DNA of 64,000 bases from Bostrychus sinensis (taxonomy: Eukaryota > Chordata > Actinopteri > Gobiiformes > Eleotridae). Below are positions 1 to 12,174 of the stretch, piece by piece. Position numbers and translations under genes: made by a program. The stretch spans positions 30,480,431 through 30,544,430 of the forward strand of contig CM036247.1 in assembly GCA_020698575.1 (NCBI GenBank), given 5' to 3'. Within the stretch, counting starts at the first letter, position 1; each line of letters starts with the position of its first letter. The notes under the pieces were generated by a model, which saw nothing but the letters and a program-made list of their open reading frames with translations, was not told the origin of the DNA and did not search any database.

Positions 1-685
1 CACAGCACTGGGGCCATCCAAGGATCATGTCCCAGTGTGAAAAGTGGGGGGATTGTTTACAAACAACCAGGTGCTCCTCAAGATTTCAGGAGAGGCACTG
101 GGTGACAGTGCATGTTTGTAAAGAGATAATGCAATGTACTGTATGTAATTATTCTTAATGAAATGCCATTTACTATACATATATATATATATAAATGTGT
201 AAAAAAGCTGATGCTTGCTGTACGTTTATGCTTTTGCCAGCTGTGCCACTTGTGCACTTCTCTTTTTTCAGCCAGAGAGAAACTCAACATTCCACCACAT
301 ACATGCTCTTGGAGAGTGTGGGAACCAAAATCTGTCTCTCTTATGTTTTATTGGTTTCAGTCTGCATCCCACAGTTTGGAGGCAGGTTCCAAAAGAGCAG
401 GTTAAAAACTTTAAATTCCAATTGCAGTATTAGAGATTGTCCTATAATAAAACATCAGACAGCAAAAAGCTTTTGTAGATGGTCCATGCTTTGGAAAGGG
501 CAAAAACACAAAGCAAGCAACTGTCAAACACAAAAAAGTTATTTTATGGGGAATGCGTAATTAGTTTTAACAGTGTAAGTCAGGGGTATTTAGTTTTTGA
601 GGTAAAAGTTACTATTAAAAATATTTGGGGACTATTTTAGAAAAAACTCAATACCTGGAAATATTGTGTTGTATGATGTACTCAC

Positions 686-3642
686 ATATCACAGAGATGT
701 TGATCTCTTTTGTCTGAGTCCTGTTCAGATGTTGACCTTCACAGATGTACTGTCCAGACTGTGCCTCTGTCACATTGTAGATGAGGAGTGAAGCTGATCC
801 CAGGTCAGTTTGGTTGGAGCTCTCAGTGGTTTCTGCTACATTGAGTCTGGTTTTGTTGAGTCCATACCACATGACACGTGATGGAGGGAAACTGTCAACG
901 CTGCAGGTCACATTCAGAGAGTCTCCCTCCTTTACAACTGTGTTCCCACTGATTTTAATATCCTTCACATCTGAAAGACACAATGTAGCATGAATATTGT
1001 TTCTACATCTGTTTAAGCATGAGATAAACTATAGAAAATAGTTTAGGTCATATGCCATTGTGTTGTGTATTCTACTGGGAACCACACACTAAATAATAGA
1101 CAAGGTAGATCAAATATCAATGGATGCCTAAAAATACTTGGTATAAAGTAAAAGGGGGTCTGATACTAAAGTCCACAGTTCTTTTATATTTAATAACAAA
1201 TGTTACTCACATGTGACATTGATCCTGACAGTGTCCTGTGTGGTGACATGTTTAAATGTGACTGTACAGGTGAGCTCAGCTCCGTGAAGCTCAGCTGAAG
1301 GACTCAGCTCCAGAGTGGAGCTGTGTCTCTGATTGACAGATGTCAGATTGTGAGTGGTTGCCGTGGTGATGGTGGGAGGGGCCTTCTCTCCCGCTCCTCT
1401 CCATGTCCATGTGATGTTGGGCTGAGATCCAGAGCAGAGTCCAGGAGCGGTGCAGGTCAGTGAGGCCTGCTGTCCCTCTGTCAGAGCAGGAGTCTCCACT
1501 GTGGGCTTCTGCTGCAGACCTGAGCAGGACACAGACCACAGAGGATACACTACTATAGAATAAATGAATGGATGATCATTAACATGATGAATGAAGTGAT
1601 ACTGGACCTGCAACAGAGAGTGTTGCTCTGTGTTCTGTGAATGAGAATCCATCATTGTCACTATTGACTCTAAACTGATATGATCCAGAATCAGAGAGGT
1701 CCAGGTCGTTGATGATGATGCTGCAGTTTCTCTGACTCAGGTTTGACTCCAGCAGTGACACTCGTCCTGAAAAACTGGACTGGGCCTTGTTTGGGTTTTT
1801 GGAGTGAAATATTATATCAGAGTCAGTACACTGACTATTAGCTGCACATTTAAACCAGACAAGACTTGCTGGAATAAATGATGAAGGAGTTTTAAAAGAG
1901 CAGTGTATAACAGCACAGAGTCCTGCCTCTGCTGTTATTTCTCTTTCACTGAGTTGGAGACAGAATTCTGTGTGTTTTGGGTGACAGTAAGTCCATTTTG
2001 ACTGTGCTGCATCTGTTGATAGAAACAGAACACACAACTTGGTTACCTTTAGTTTAGTTAAAGTTTATTAGTAACATCTTAGTGCTTCACAAAAAGTGAA
2101 TAATTATTTATATTATACTATTACACTCTATAGTGAATGGTAAGTGATTTGATTTTTGGTTTTCAAAATGCTTTATAGTTTATATTTTAAGTACAATATT
2201 TTATGTTGCATATAAAAATAAAAATAATGTTTAAAGAATGGTGTGTAACTTTTGACTTCTAAATGCAAAAGTGCCCTTTTGAATTTAAACTAATTGTTAT
2301 CACTACTGCAAACCCATTAATGTGCTGGGACAGCTATCTGAGAATTAGAAATGCAGTTCTCAGTGTGCCTCTCATGTCCAGTCCAGTCTGGATTGGCATC
2401 ATAGAGAAAAAGGAAGAAGTTTGAACTATCAAAGAAAAATTCTTTTCTTAGTTTACATCTTAAAAAGTCACTTATGGTACAGCTGCTGATTCCAGTGACC
2501 ACATGAACTGATGGAAAGTGGGTAAAGAATATTATCTCCCATGACCTCCTGATTTTAGTTTTGGAGACCACAGGTAGACTCTGGTCTGAAGACCTGAGAG
2601 TGCAGCTGGGCCTGGTAAATGTTCATGTCCATATCTAAACATACAGTCACTGTCCTGTTGTGCACTGGCAGCATCCTGTGTTACATCTGCTGTCTGAGCT
2701 CATAGCATAAACACCTCTTCTAATTATTTCTTTAAAGGGCCGAGATAATCTTTTTATTTATATTTTAAAACAATTTTGGTCACCTCTAAAACAGAACTGC
2801 AGGTTTTACAACTTTTAAAATATTTAAGTGACTAAAAGAAAGCATTTCCAATAATTAATATTGCCATAAAGTAAAAGATGAAGAGAACAGCAGAGATTAA
2901 GCCATTTATTTATTTATTTATTTATTTATTTTTTAACGAAAAGTTTTTTATTTCCTGCACTTCTTGTATGATCCCATTTTACAAACAGCTTTTTGGCAGC
3001 GGGGGTTGATGCAACTGAGCGTTTTGAGGCCTCAGAAAGTGTTAGCAGCACCAGAGAATACAGGATTACTCAAACTGTGGTGAATAAAGCAAAACACACC
3101 TCCAAGTATGTTTTTGGTAGAAAACTCAAAAAAAGTTGATTTTGCACAATATAGCCCCTTTTAAGCTCTCCTATAAATATTTCATGATTACAGTCTGTGT
3201 TTTTTCTTTTTTGTGTGTGCAAAAAAATAAATTTAGAGAAATGCGACTACAAACTTCATCTCTCACAGGAAGCTTACATGATTCTTCCACAAACATCTAA
3301 ACTCCTTCCTTCATAAGCTGGAGACTTAATGCTCCGGACCAACCACTCTGTATTATCAGAAGAAACCATGTTGTACTGTGCTACATAAATCAGCACTAAA
3401 AGTGGATTACTATGAATAAAACAAGTGCAAGATACTCACTGTAATTACTTAATACAGTGTTAGCTTGCTTTGTATTTTGTTTTTAAATTGCACACCATGA
3501 ACTATTCACATGCTAGAAATAAATGAAATAATACAAAAAAAAAAACAATATCTTTATATAAATAGCAGCTTGAAACAATACCTCCTTTAGCACAACTGCC
3601 CGACCCAAACCAGAGCAGAGTCATCCAGATGAAAGTAAACAT
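686..3642 (-). CDS. Siglec/CD22-like receptor, gene 1 (partial, 5' exons)
   Basis: Cell-surface immunoglobulin-superfamily receptor, probably a sialic-acid-binding lectin. Four coding exons are visible: signal peptide 3582-3642 (starts MFTFIWMTLLWF, hydrophobic, ends ..CAKG), V-set 1608-2012, C2 1211-1519 and C2 686-970. All are bounded by AG/GT sites and are phase 1-1, so domains can be gained, lost or skipped without frame loss. The V-set has GLCAVIHCSF, an E-strand NCSI and an F-strand SYQFRV whose Arg matches the sialic-acid-contacting Arg of Siglecs; the extra LC cysteine fits the Siglec V-C2 interdomain disulfide. Later exons (more C2, membrane segment, tail) must lie left of base 1: in the duplicate gene 2 the next good exon is 2.6 kb further on. 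The ATG exon starts after an acceptor at 3714. Family assignment is strong; the exact orthologue is unknown. Confidence 0.8.
2731..3168. mobile_element. MITE-like repeat in intron 1 of gene 1
   Basis: Bounded by imperfect inverted ends, TTAAAGGGCCGAGATAAT on the left and ATATAGCCCCTTTTAA on the right. The same repeat is present in copy B (about 22917-23336), and the motif acaatatagcccctttaa recurs at about 8005-8022. It looks like a common interspersed fish element; the superfamily is not determined. Confidence 0.4.
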
Positions 3643-4053
3643 CCTGGTGTGTCCTGTGCAGTGTCCTGGTGACTTCATAATACATTTAATATTTAAGACG
3701 TTCTACTGGACAAACTGAGAAACAGAAACAGCCGATGTTAGAATAAAAATATTGCACTTGCATTTTCTCTGTTTGCACTTTTGATGACAAGGTTTTATGC
3801 AAGTGGTATGAGATTATTCCATCATTCGATCTTACTTCTACTGAAAATGAATAAATCAAGTGATAAAAATTGGCCTAACTATTCAGTATTCAGTATACTT
3901 TTGAGAATGTTAGTATTTATCCATTTCAAAGGATCTCATATACTGCAACACTAAACAGAAATAGTATATAAACATCATCCACTAATTTACCAGTAAGCTA
4001 CACTTGATAAGCACTTATTTTGATGTTTAATTGTTCTTATATTGGCTTCTTAC

Positions 4054-4140
4054 CTTGTGTTGGTGCAGAGCTAAATGCTGATCCCTGACTGACCGTCATC
4101 TCTATACCGACTACTTCTGACTTTGTGCAACAGCTTCTCT
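4054..4140 (-). other. 5' non-coding exon of gene 1 (probable)
   Basis: On the minus strand the sequence ends in CACAAG followed by GTAAGAAG, a good splice donor at 4054/4053. It faces the acceptor (TTTCTCAG) at 3715 that opens the ATG exon. The same donor is conserved in the duplicate at 24228. The upstream limit is a guess; no clear TATA box is seen. Confidence 0.4.
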
Positions 4141-4683
4141 TTTTAACTTCTGCCTTTTGGAGTTTTCCATTTTAAATTTATCTTTGAGACGTGAAACATG
4201 AAGAGAAGGCCTCAAAGTGTAAAATGTGACACATACTGATAAGAAATAACTAAAACACTGAAAATCTTTATCACTGGTTTTATTCAATGAATAGACATCC
4301 AGTTTTTTACTTTTTTGGAGACAGCTTGGAAGCTTGGAATTAATCTCTTTTTGAATTTAGGGGAAGGTAAATTTGGACGTCCCGAGGACTGGTCTCGTTC
4401 AAAGACAGATAGATACTAAAAAGCAACTGGCGATCAGAAATAAACTGAGCTGAGACTTTTTTACTGAAACTAAGAATAAAGAGGTTAAATGATGCCAATA
4501 GCCCAAGCATGGCTGGGAGACGAGTCGCTGTGCACAGGGCTGGCAGCATCTTCATGGACAAACTCACTGGAATGGACACGTTGCTACCACAATATTGGAG
4601 GACTAATGGCATATATTTTATATTTTGTCTCTTCTGGTGTTTTTTGCCAACACCATAACTGCCAGCACTTATTAAATTAAAAA

Positions 4684-4915
4684 AATAGGCGCAGCAGTAG
4701 CCCAGATGGTAAAGCTGTTTGTCCACTAACCAGAAGCTTCCATTGTTGCATACTGTCATTGTGTCCTTGGGCAAGACACTTAACCCTCCTTGCCTCTGCT
4801 GTCTGTGTGCACTGATGTATGAATGTGACAGTGATCGGGTGAATAGTTCCTTGATGTAAAGTGCTATGAGTGCCCATGAAGGTAGAAAAATGCTGTATAA
4901 ATGGGACAATTTACA
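4684..4915 (+). repeat. SINE-like repeat
   Basis: Contains the phrase gtccttgggcaagacactta followed by a tail ending in gctgtataaatggga, a composition I associate with abundant teleost SINE/LINE-derived repeats. A shorter copy lies at 24695-24885. No clear tRNA-type promoter boxes were verified. Confidence 0.45.
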
Positions 4916-5464
4916 ATTTAATGCTAACACTGAGTTGAATTTAACCAGACTGGTAGTTTACAAAACTATACCAAAAAAACAGACTGATGGGTTCACATAC
5001 TACTGCGGCTGCTATACTTTTTCAGACACATAATGTGGTTTGCCCCAACTTCTTTTGCAACATAACATTAGAAGTGCCAAGTTAAAAAAGCAGAAGTGTG
5101 TCTGTGTTATAAAAAGGCATTAGCAGGTTTTTCAACATTTAACAACAAGTTACCATGACAGCAGGGGTTAAAGTGGGGGAACCCAACATAGAGTCAGTGT
5201 ATACAGTAGTTATATATATTTTATAGTATATTAGGTTTAATGTATCATTTCCAGAGCTTATACTGTATCTGCAATGTGTGTGACAGGTTTCAAGTATAGA
5301 GTGATATGAAAGTGTGTGGAGTTATATGACAGGTGTGTTCGTCCTCCTCCAGGAAAATTTGAACAAAACAAAAGCAATTTCCTGTATTTTGGTGAATTTT
5401 ATAGAACAGAATTTTATAGATGGCTTCCAGCTTGTAGTAAAAATATGGGTACAATTTGTGGTTT

Positions 5465-6074
5465 TGTTACAACCATCTCACCTAAAGTAAAGGGAAGTAG
5501 CACAACCAAGATGTAAAATGGTAAATTAAAGTTGACAATTTATTTAGAAAGGAAATGTAAGTGAAAATGTAACATAAGTGTCTCCAAGGGCGGCTTGGCT
5601 AACAAATATAATAATAACAATAACTGCAACAAAAGGAGACTCCTTACGGAGTTCAGGCGTAAGGATAACTAAAATTAAATTAGGCACAAATTTTAAAAGG
5701 TCACAATACAAGCAACAAGTGACACCTAGTGTCTCAGTTAAACAAAAGTAACAAGTCACTAAACACAAGTATACAGACTGGAGAGACAACGACAGACTCA
5801 GCACATTCAGAGGCGAGCTGTCCACAGAGTCCCAGGCCGGCTGGTGGGTGTTCACTTTTATTGGGAGCAGGTGGAAACTCTGGATTGGTGCAAGGTTAGA
5901 GTCCCGGACCAATCAGTGGAGCTGTGAGCAGGAGCCAACCAGGCTCAGGTAGAAAGGTGGGCCACCAACCAGAGACAGGAACTCAAGCAGCATAGTTTAC
6001 ATACAAAATAAGACACAGACTAATGGGACATGTGGGGAGCACAGGTAGGCGGGCCCAGGCCATGTGCCGTAACA
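5465..6074. mobile_element. Solo LTR, 610 bp
   Basis: Starts TGTTAC and ends GTAACA, flanked by a 5-bp direct repeat ggttt (5460-5464 and 6075-6079). The matching position in the duplicate (about 25450) has a single uninterrupted site, so this is an insertion after the duplication followed by loss of the internal part. TG..CA ends and a 5-bp duplication fit an endogenous retrovirus or Ty3/gypsy LTR. Orientation not determined. Confidence 0.75.
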
Positions 6075-6204
6075 GGTTTTACTTCTCAGTCACTGGGAGA
6101 TGCAGGGAGCTTACTAGACCTGCCCTGGCTCTTTTGGTGCCCAAGACAACAACACAAATGTAAATCCTGGGGTGTAGCAGACTGTTTTTTTATGTAGAGA
6201 ACTT

Positions 6205-6390
6205 AATAGCAGGGGGGTCCCCTGTATGGGAATATTTTGGCTTCCCCGCCAAAATCAATGATGGGCAAAGACAAGCGGATAAAACAAGAGTCGTGTGTCA
6301 ACATCGTTCCACAGAGATCAGCTATGTTACAGGAAACACATCCAGTTTGTTAACACACTTTAAACAGCATCACCCTACGAAAATGTCATA
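6205..6390 (+). pseudogene. hAT transposase BED zinc-finger fragment
   Basis: A plus-strand frame reads SPVWEYFGFPAKI, then VVCQHRST, YVTGNTSSLLTHF and KQHHP, followed by TAG. This is the BED zinc-finger signature of hAT/ZBED proteins (W-x-YF, C-x2-C, H-x3/4-H). The second Cys of the C-x2-C pair is Arg here, so the finger is broken, and no catalytic part follows. It is a short fossil of a hAT transposase. Confidence 0.6.
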
Positions 6391-8302
6391 GCAATGAGGA
6401 AAAAAAGCTGTGCAGTGCAAACACAGATCACTTCAGCCTTTATCAAGTGATCTGGATCAAAGCAATAACACAGAGAATAAATGTTTTTATATCTACGGAG
6501 TCTGAGTTTTCTGTTCTTATCATAACTTAATATTATAATTTTAGTTGTTGACAACATGTTTAATTGTTATAATAACATATTTTTTATTAAGAGTGCAGTT
6601 TAAGATGATTTATTTAACAGATCATTATTTGTTTTATAAACTATTTACTTGTACATGTATCTTTTATAACAAATACATTTCACAAAATATTTTTTCTGCT
6701 TTTTTGTTACTGAAAATGTACCAAACCAAACCCTCCAAAAAACTGAACCAAACTGAACAGTGATTTTAGTGTATCATTACATTCCTATTCATTATAATCC
6801 TGAAAGTCCTGCTCCTGCAAATCAAACACAAGCAAAGGGACACCAGACTAACTTTGTACAGATTATTAAAAGAGTTAGTGTTGGGCTACTAATTGCAGCT
6901 GGGGAATGAACATGTCCTTTGTACAATGCTGTAGTGAAAGGCAGTTGACACAATTGGGCAACAAGTTTAATTGTGTGGGTCTGTACAGTTCATCACAGAA
7001 CCAGGAGTCCAAAGGCAAGTCCAACTTAGTAAAGCCACGTAGAAATGGAAAGTCGTGGCATCATTCATCGCTCACTAATCCACAGCAGCAGCTACAATGC
7101 TCAGACTCTGATTACAAATTGATTTTTGAGCACGAGCAGGTTTCGCCGTCACGGCTCAGCTTCTGAACAGCAAGTGACATCAGAGGTGAGAGGTGAGGTG
7201 GGCTGAGCAAGACAAAGTGGTGCCCTTGTTTAGGGTTTGTGGGGTGGACTACATGCATATGATTTGCAGAGCCATTTCACAAATCAGCAATTCCCATCTG
7301 TAAGAAATAATCAAATGCCAAGAGTGAATAAGTAAATACCAAGCCAAGCCAAGAGTTTGTTGGTTCTGTAGCGATGGCTCGTGGTGTTTCAGATGAGGTC
7401 ACTGTTGGCTTGGTGACGTTTGCTGTTGGTATTGAGTATTGTAATAATGAATGATAATCCCCATAAAGAACACATGTTGATGGCAATGTAAGGAAGTAGT
7501 TGTTTTTCTTCATTTTTACAAACTGCTGTTCCACTGTTTGAATGTTGACTTTTCCAGCCAGCTGCAGAACCAAGCTTCAGAGGAACATCACAGGCATCCT
7601 TAGTATTGTTGGAATCTCTGCTTGAATGTTGTACTGTAAACTATACACAATGCTTCATGGACACATAATCACAGCCCAACACCTAAAACATGGTCACATT
7701 GTTTATTTCCGAGGATGAAATGGGAAACGGTTTACCTGAGGCAGCCTAAATCTGATCTTAACACTTATTATGGCACTTTATATGTGCGAGGAGACATGCG
7801 TCCTATAGCAGCATGTACTGTTTCTTCTTAATGAAAGGGGGGCCCGTTTAGTGAACTCTAAAGCCGTTTAGAGAAAGACAGAGCCACTACAGGATCTACA
7901 GGATCACTCAAACAGATGTGAATGAAGCAAAACAGAACTCCAGGTATTTTTTTGATGAGGGAACATTATAACATGGTAGAAAGCTCAGAAAAGTCAATTT
8001 TGCACAATATAGCCCCTTTAATGTCAATACTGAGTAGAATTTAATCAGCCAAAACTACCAAACATGTGGTGTGCCACAACAAGCTTTGCAACATAAAATG
8101 AAGTGTCAGCTTTGAGAAAGGAGAAGTGTGTCTCAAAATAATGTTTGCCGAGACATATCTAGTTAGTACTACATTTAACACTGATAGTAGCATTTATTTA
8201 GCAAATAAGTTTTCTTTTATTCAAATCAAGGGAGATATAGCTGTCATTGCTCTGTTTAAGCAGCACATCATCACAAAGCATGCTATGGGGAGATGTATAC
8301 AA
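6391..8302. other. Non-coding stretch, no gene seen
   Basis: AT-rich sequence with short open frames lacking splice logic or recognisable domains. The only structure noted is a repeat near 7826-8022 that shares its end (acaatatagcccctttaa) with the MITE-like repeat of gene 1 intron 1. Confidence 0.4.
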
Positions 8303-8303
8303 C

Positions 8304-8313
8304 CGTGTGTGTG

Positions 8314-8404
<91 letters not shown>

Positions 8405-8444
8405 CTGTGTGTGTGTGCCTGTGTGTGTGTGTGTGTGTGTGTGT
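8304..8444. repeat. (TG)n microsatellite
   Basis: About 140 bp of almost pure TG/GT with a few TGCC interruptions. It directly abuts a broken V-set exon at 8446, so the rest of that exon was lost at the microsatellite. Confidence 0.95.
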
Positions 8445-8445
8445 G

Positions 8446-8497
8446 AGTTGGAGACAGACTTCTGTGTGTGTTGGGTGACATTTTGACTCTGTTAGAC
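8446..8497 (-). pseudogene. V-set exon remnant
   Basis: First 52 bases of a Siglec-like V-set exon, preceded by an acceptor (CTATCACCAG) at 8498. The frame encodes the Thr-His-rich start seen in the better preserved copy at 44430. It is cut off by the TG microsatellite. The upstream flank, to 8959, matches 44431-44900. Confidence 0.65.
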
Positions 8498-8959
8498 CTG
8501 GTGATAGAAACAAGAGACACAACTTGGTTATCTGTAGTTTAGTTTATTTGCTACATCTTTATCCTTCACAAACAATAAGTTTGTTAAAGTGCAGATTTGA
8601 ATTTATGCTCATTTTTATCATCAACAAAATGTGCTGGTGCTGGGATATCATGATGTGCAGGAATAAACTTTCTGATGTGGTCCAAGAGACGCCTCTGTCC
8701 AGTTCTATACTGTCCTCACAGTCTTGCAGCCGCCAAAGAGCTTCCTTTTTTTTGTTTGTGTATCTTGTGTGCTGCATCAGTCTTATAATCATGTTAAACA
8801 GGAAGCAAAATGTGTAAAATAACAAATTTTTAAGCTCTGCTCAACATCAGCATTTTTTTCATACTTGTTGTCAATGTCCTTAATATGATCAACTATTGAA
8901 GCTTTTCAATATTAAGATGATTAAAGAAAACATTTTGAAGAACTATAATTGGTTGAATG
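8446..8959. repeat. Duplicated receptor 5' flank, copy 1
   Basis: Closely similar to 44378-44900, from the start of the V-set exon through upstream flank. Both copies contain tgatgtggtccaagagacg, also found just upstream of the gene 3 start codon (53758), so they descend from gene-3-type units. The match stops exactly at the CAGGGCTTAATTT end of the hAT-like element. Confidence 0.8.
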
Positions 8960-11900
8960 CAGGGCTTAATTTGTAAATCAAACAACCCCGGAGTCCACAA
9001 GGCCAACACTGATACCAACATACACACAACACAATGCTTAGGTGCACACACATCCCAAAAAAGCAACTCATTTATGCTTTTAAATTATATTTTAACATTA
9101 TTATACTTTAAAGTGTTTCACTTCAGTGTAACGTGTTAGTGTACGTTTGTGTGATTGCTCAGCTGATCGAGAAATCAGCTGCTACACATAATTACTGCGC
9201 TTTTGTAGACTCGCTCTGTCATAGATCTACTGTGTGGCCACACAGCAAGAACACAGAGTCATGCAGCTGTGGTCTCTATAAACAAAGTCTAGACTAGGAA
9301 AGGGAGCACACAGCAGCAGTAAACTTTCAGCTTATGTCTCTCCTTTTGCTTTCGCTTCTTTTTAGTGACTGCCATGCAGCGCGCAGTCTTCTCTGCGTAA
9401 TGGCGTTTCACAGCTCCACGCTCTGTGGCCCTCAGCGCGTTAGCTCGAGCTTACAGATGCATTTGAACAAACAAAAAAGAACAAACTACTGTGGATCTAT
9501 GTCCCGTGTGCACAGGGGATATAATGGAGGAATAAAAAGCACACATCAAGTGTGCGTTGGCGTAAGGTTTCCCTGTGTAACTATGGCTATGTAACAGTGA
9601 CACTGGCCCCGGGTCTCATCCTGTGACCCACGATCAGCGTTAGCTCCAGCTTCCATGTGCATTTGAGTAAAAGAACAAAATGACGTGGCACTGCCATGTC
9701 CCGTGCACTCTCGGGCACAGTGGGGAAATAACGCGGCACATCCAGAGCGCATCATACAGGTCCCCTCCGCGTAACCAAAGTCAGGACAAACCTCAACAGA
9801 TTTACTGTCTTCTGGCTGTTAGCAAACATCACTTTTGACTTAAAGAGCAGCAGTCAGCTGTAGCTGCACTCGCGTTTGTAAAAACACAGCCTACTATGGC
9901 TCTGTGAGCTCTGTGGATGCAGCAGGGATTGGGCGGGGTCGGGGGACATCTCAAGGTACGCACAGTGCATACTGCTGTACACCTGCAGACACCACTGGTT
10001 AACAGTGATGAATAGATCTTTCAGTTTGACGTGAAGGTCTTTTCCACCGGATTCCCTGTGCACGCTATAGACACGAATTACAGCGCGGGGACAGTCTGTG
10101 TTGAAGCGCATTATTGTGAAGGGCTCAAGCGGAAATGAAGCGTGGCTTTTATGTTTATGTAACTGAGGGAGGCTACGAGCTTAAAGTCCAAGCCCTCCAA
10201 CTGAACCAATTAACTAACTTTAGCTCCAAATATACACAGGTAATGTGGATGCAGGTTGTGGTCAACAGAGAAGCTGAGGCAAAAAAGTAAGGGTTTATTA
10301 CAAAAAAAGAAAAATAGAAACATAATAACAAATTATCAAAAATAAATCCAATATATTAAAAGCTAGCATTAAAGACAAATGTCTAGCAGTAATTAGAATG
10401 CTACAGGCTGGCCTGCTGCGGGTGCACGTGGTGAAAGGCCCTTAACTGTCTATGGCACAGAGTACTCACCAAGCTCCGTGCTGCGCATTCACACAAACAC
10501 AAAAAACAATAAGGAAAACTAAAGCATGCCAAAGTGAAGGATGTACAAAATACCACGACACACAGGAGTGATGGGGCTGAAGTGAGAGACTCTATCACCA
10601 AAACCCTCCACCAGACGGGCGACCACGCTCGGACCAGACCCTATAGCAGACAGACACTGGGTTAAAACACAGACAGACATTAAATGGGAGACAGGACAAT
10701 AATCTGAATGCAGCATAATGCCCTCGACCTGAACAGATTATTAAACATTAGACAAATAAACCCAAATAATAAACACAAGGGAAAAGACAAAGGAAAAAAA
10801 AAAGAAAAGATAAAGACCCAAATAAAACAGTAGCGGCCAAACACATCTATAAACAAACCAAACAACAGTAAGATCGCAGTATAAAGGTGAGCTTTAAATT
10901 GTCCATTTAAAACAAGTTCATTGCCTACAAGCTAGCAGGCACAGCGGTACTCTCACGGTCACCCCCAAACAGACACACCGGGACAGAAGTCACGCCATTA
11001 CACCAGCGGAAAACTCCAGCCAAACTAGCAGGCACGAACAATGGCAGCCAGCGCACCGGGCTTCACTGTGTCTACAACATAGAAATAAGGTGGGAGCATA
11101 CACACAAATAACACTCAGACAACAGCAGAACAAGACGCCTTACCAGGGCAGGGCAGAGGAGCAGAATATGGCTGCGATCAGAGCAGCTTACCTGTGTTAC
11201 CTGGCTGTGCTTTATAATGCAATACAGGATGTGGGGGCCAGTGTTGCCAACTCCTCAATAAGAAAAGGCGCTATTGGCTGTCCTAAAAGTCGCCAGATGA
11301 CATCATCGCATAATTTGCATAATTGGTCACATGGATCTAATTGAAAGTGAGGCCTGGTGAGGCATGCTGTTTGGCACCAAATATCTCCAAATATTTCAAG
11401 AGATCTGCATATATATTGTCGGCTTGCACTCTAACAGGTAACTGCATGTTATTTACATGCAAATTAGGGACATAATTGGCAAAAAAACTCTGTATTTTTA
11501 TTATTATCATTATAAATGTTTTATGTACTATTGAACAGTGCTGTAATGTCTGTAAAATATTGGTATTATGCACAAATTTGTTGAATAAACGTTTAAAAAA
11601 AAGCTCCTGCTCTGAGTTGACTGCAGCTGACAGGTTTGTAAAAAACCCACGGCAGCAGTCGCTTCTCTGTGCTGATTGGTCTGTGGGAGAGGGAAGGAGG
11701 CGGAGTTAAGAGCACAACAGCAGCAGCTGCTGGCGGCAAGAAGAGACGGAGGAGGAGGAGAAGCTCACAGTGACAGCAGGTAGCTCTAAGAGTAGAGTAT
11801 TGAGAAGTGTTTTCACGTTTTTCATGAGTCGCCCAAAGTCGCTAGCAACACCAGAAAAAGTCGCTAGATTTGTCACTTGTCGCTTTTTAGAAAATAAGTC

Positions 11901-12174
11901 GCTAGGCAGGTCTGAAAAGTCGCTAAGTTGGCAACACTGGCGGGAGCTTTGATACTGATCCGCCCACTACAGCTACGGCAAGCACCTCTGGGACAGTCAA
12001 CTTACTACATTTTTAAAAAAATCCAACCCTCAACACAGGATTAGGAGGACAAAAGAGTCAAATGTAGTCAACACTTTGTTTGGATCCAAGCAAACAGTTT
12101 CCAGATTGGACTGCGTCAAAATAAGGGAGTTTCCAGATCCTGTTCCGGCAAGATCTGGCTGAAATTAAGCCCTG
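8960..12174. mobile_element. hAT-like composite element, 3.2 kb
   Basis: Bounded by 13-bp inverted ends CAGGGCTTAATTT (8960-8972) and AAATTAAGCCCTG (12162-12174). No transposase frame is recognised inside. It contains a nested hAT MITE (11239-11939). The flanking 8-mers differ (gttgaatg versus tccatacc), so a simple insertion is not supported: left flank is a receptor 5' flank and right flank is the middle of a C2 exon. CA ends and CAGGG starts are typical of hAT. Confidence 0.55.
11239..11939. mobile_element. Non-autonomous hAT MITE
   Basis: Ends CAGTGTTGCCAACT and AGTTGGCAACACTG are a perfect 14-bp inverted repeat. The flanking 8-mers gtgggggc and gcgggagc match at 6 of 8 positions, as expected for an old 8-bp hAT target duplication. 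No transposase frame is present. The interior holds repeated gtcgct motifs near the right end. Confidence 0.75.

Larger units (their letters stand above)
1..6140. repeat. Segmental duplication, copy A
   Basis: Nearly collinear with 20225-25517, introns included. Copy A differs mainly by a 610-bp solo LTR at 5465-6074 and by extra sequence near 4490-4680; copy B has its own extra stretch near 24440-24540. The match stops after ggtgc at 6140. The left limit is outside the window. High intron similarity implies a recent duplication carrying a whole receptor 5' half and its upstream flank. Confidence 0.85.

Noticed and set aside
163..560. Overlapping plus-strand frames conserved in the duplicate at 20415-20807
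   Set aside because: Conservation only reflects the recent duplication; no domain, splice logic or codon constraint, and indels shift the frames between copies.
1203..1661. N-terminal extension of the C2 frame (MTMMDSHSQ..)
   Set aside because: It is intron read-through. The exon starts at the acceptor at 1520/1519, supported by the same boundary in two paralogues.
1579..2037. V-set frame read as a standalone protein starting MCVLFLST
   Set aside because: The first residues come from intron sequence before the acceptor at 2013; the real start is in the signal-peptide exon at 3642.
4340..4930. 196-codon minus-strand frame
   Set aside because: It runs through SINE-like sequence and a region absent from the duplicate, with no recognisable domain.
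8126..8520. Cys-Val and Thr-His repeat proteins on both strands
   Set aside because: They are translations of the TG/CA microsatellite and have no coding context.
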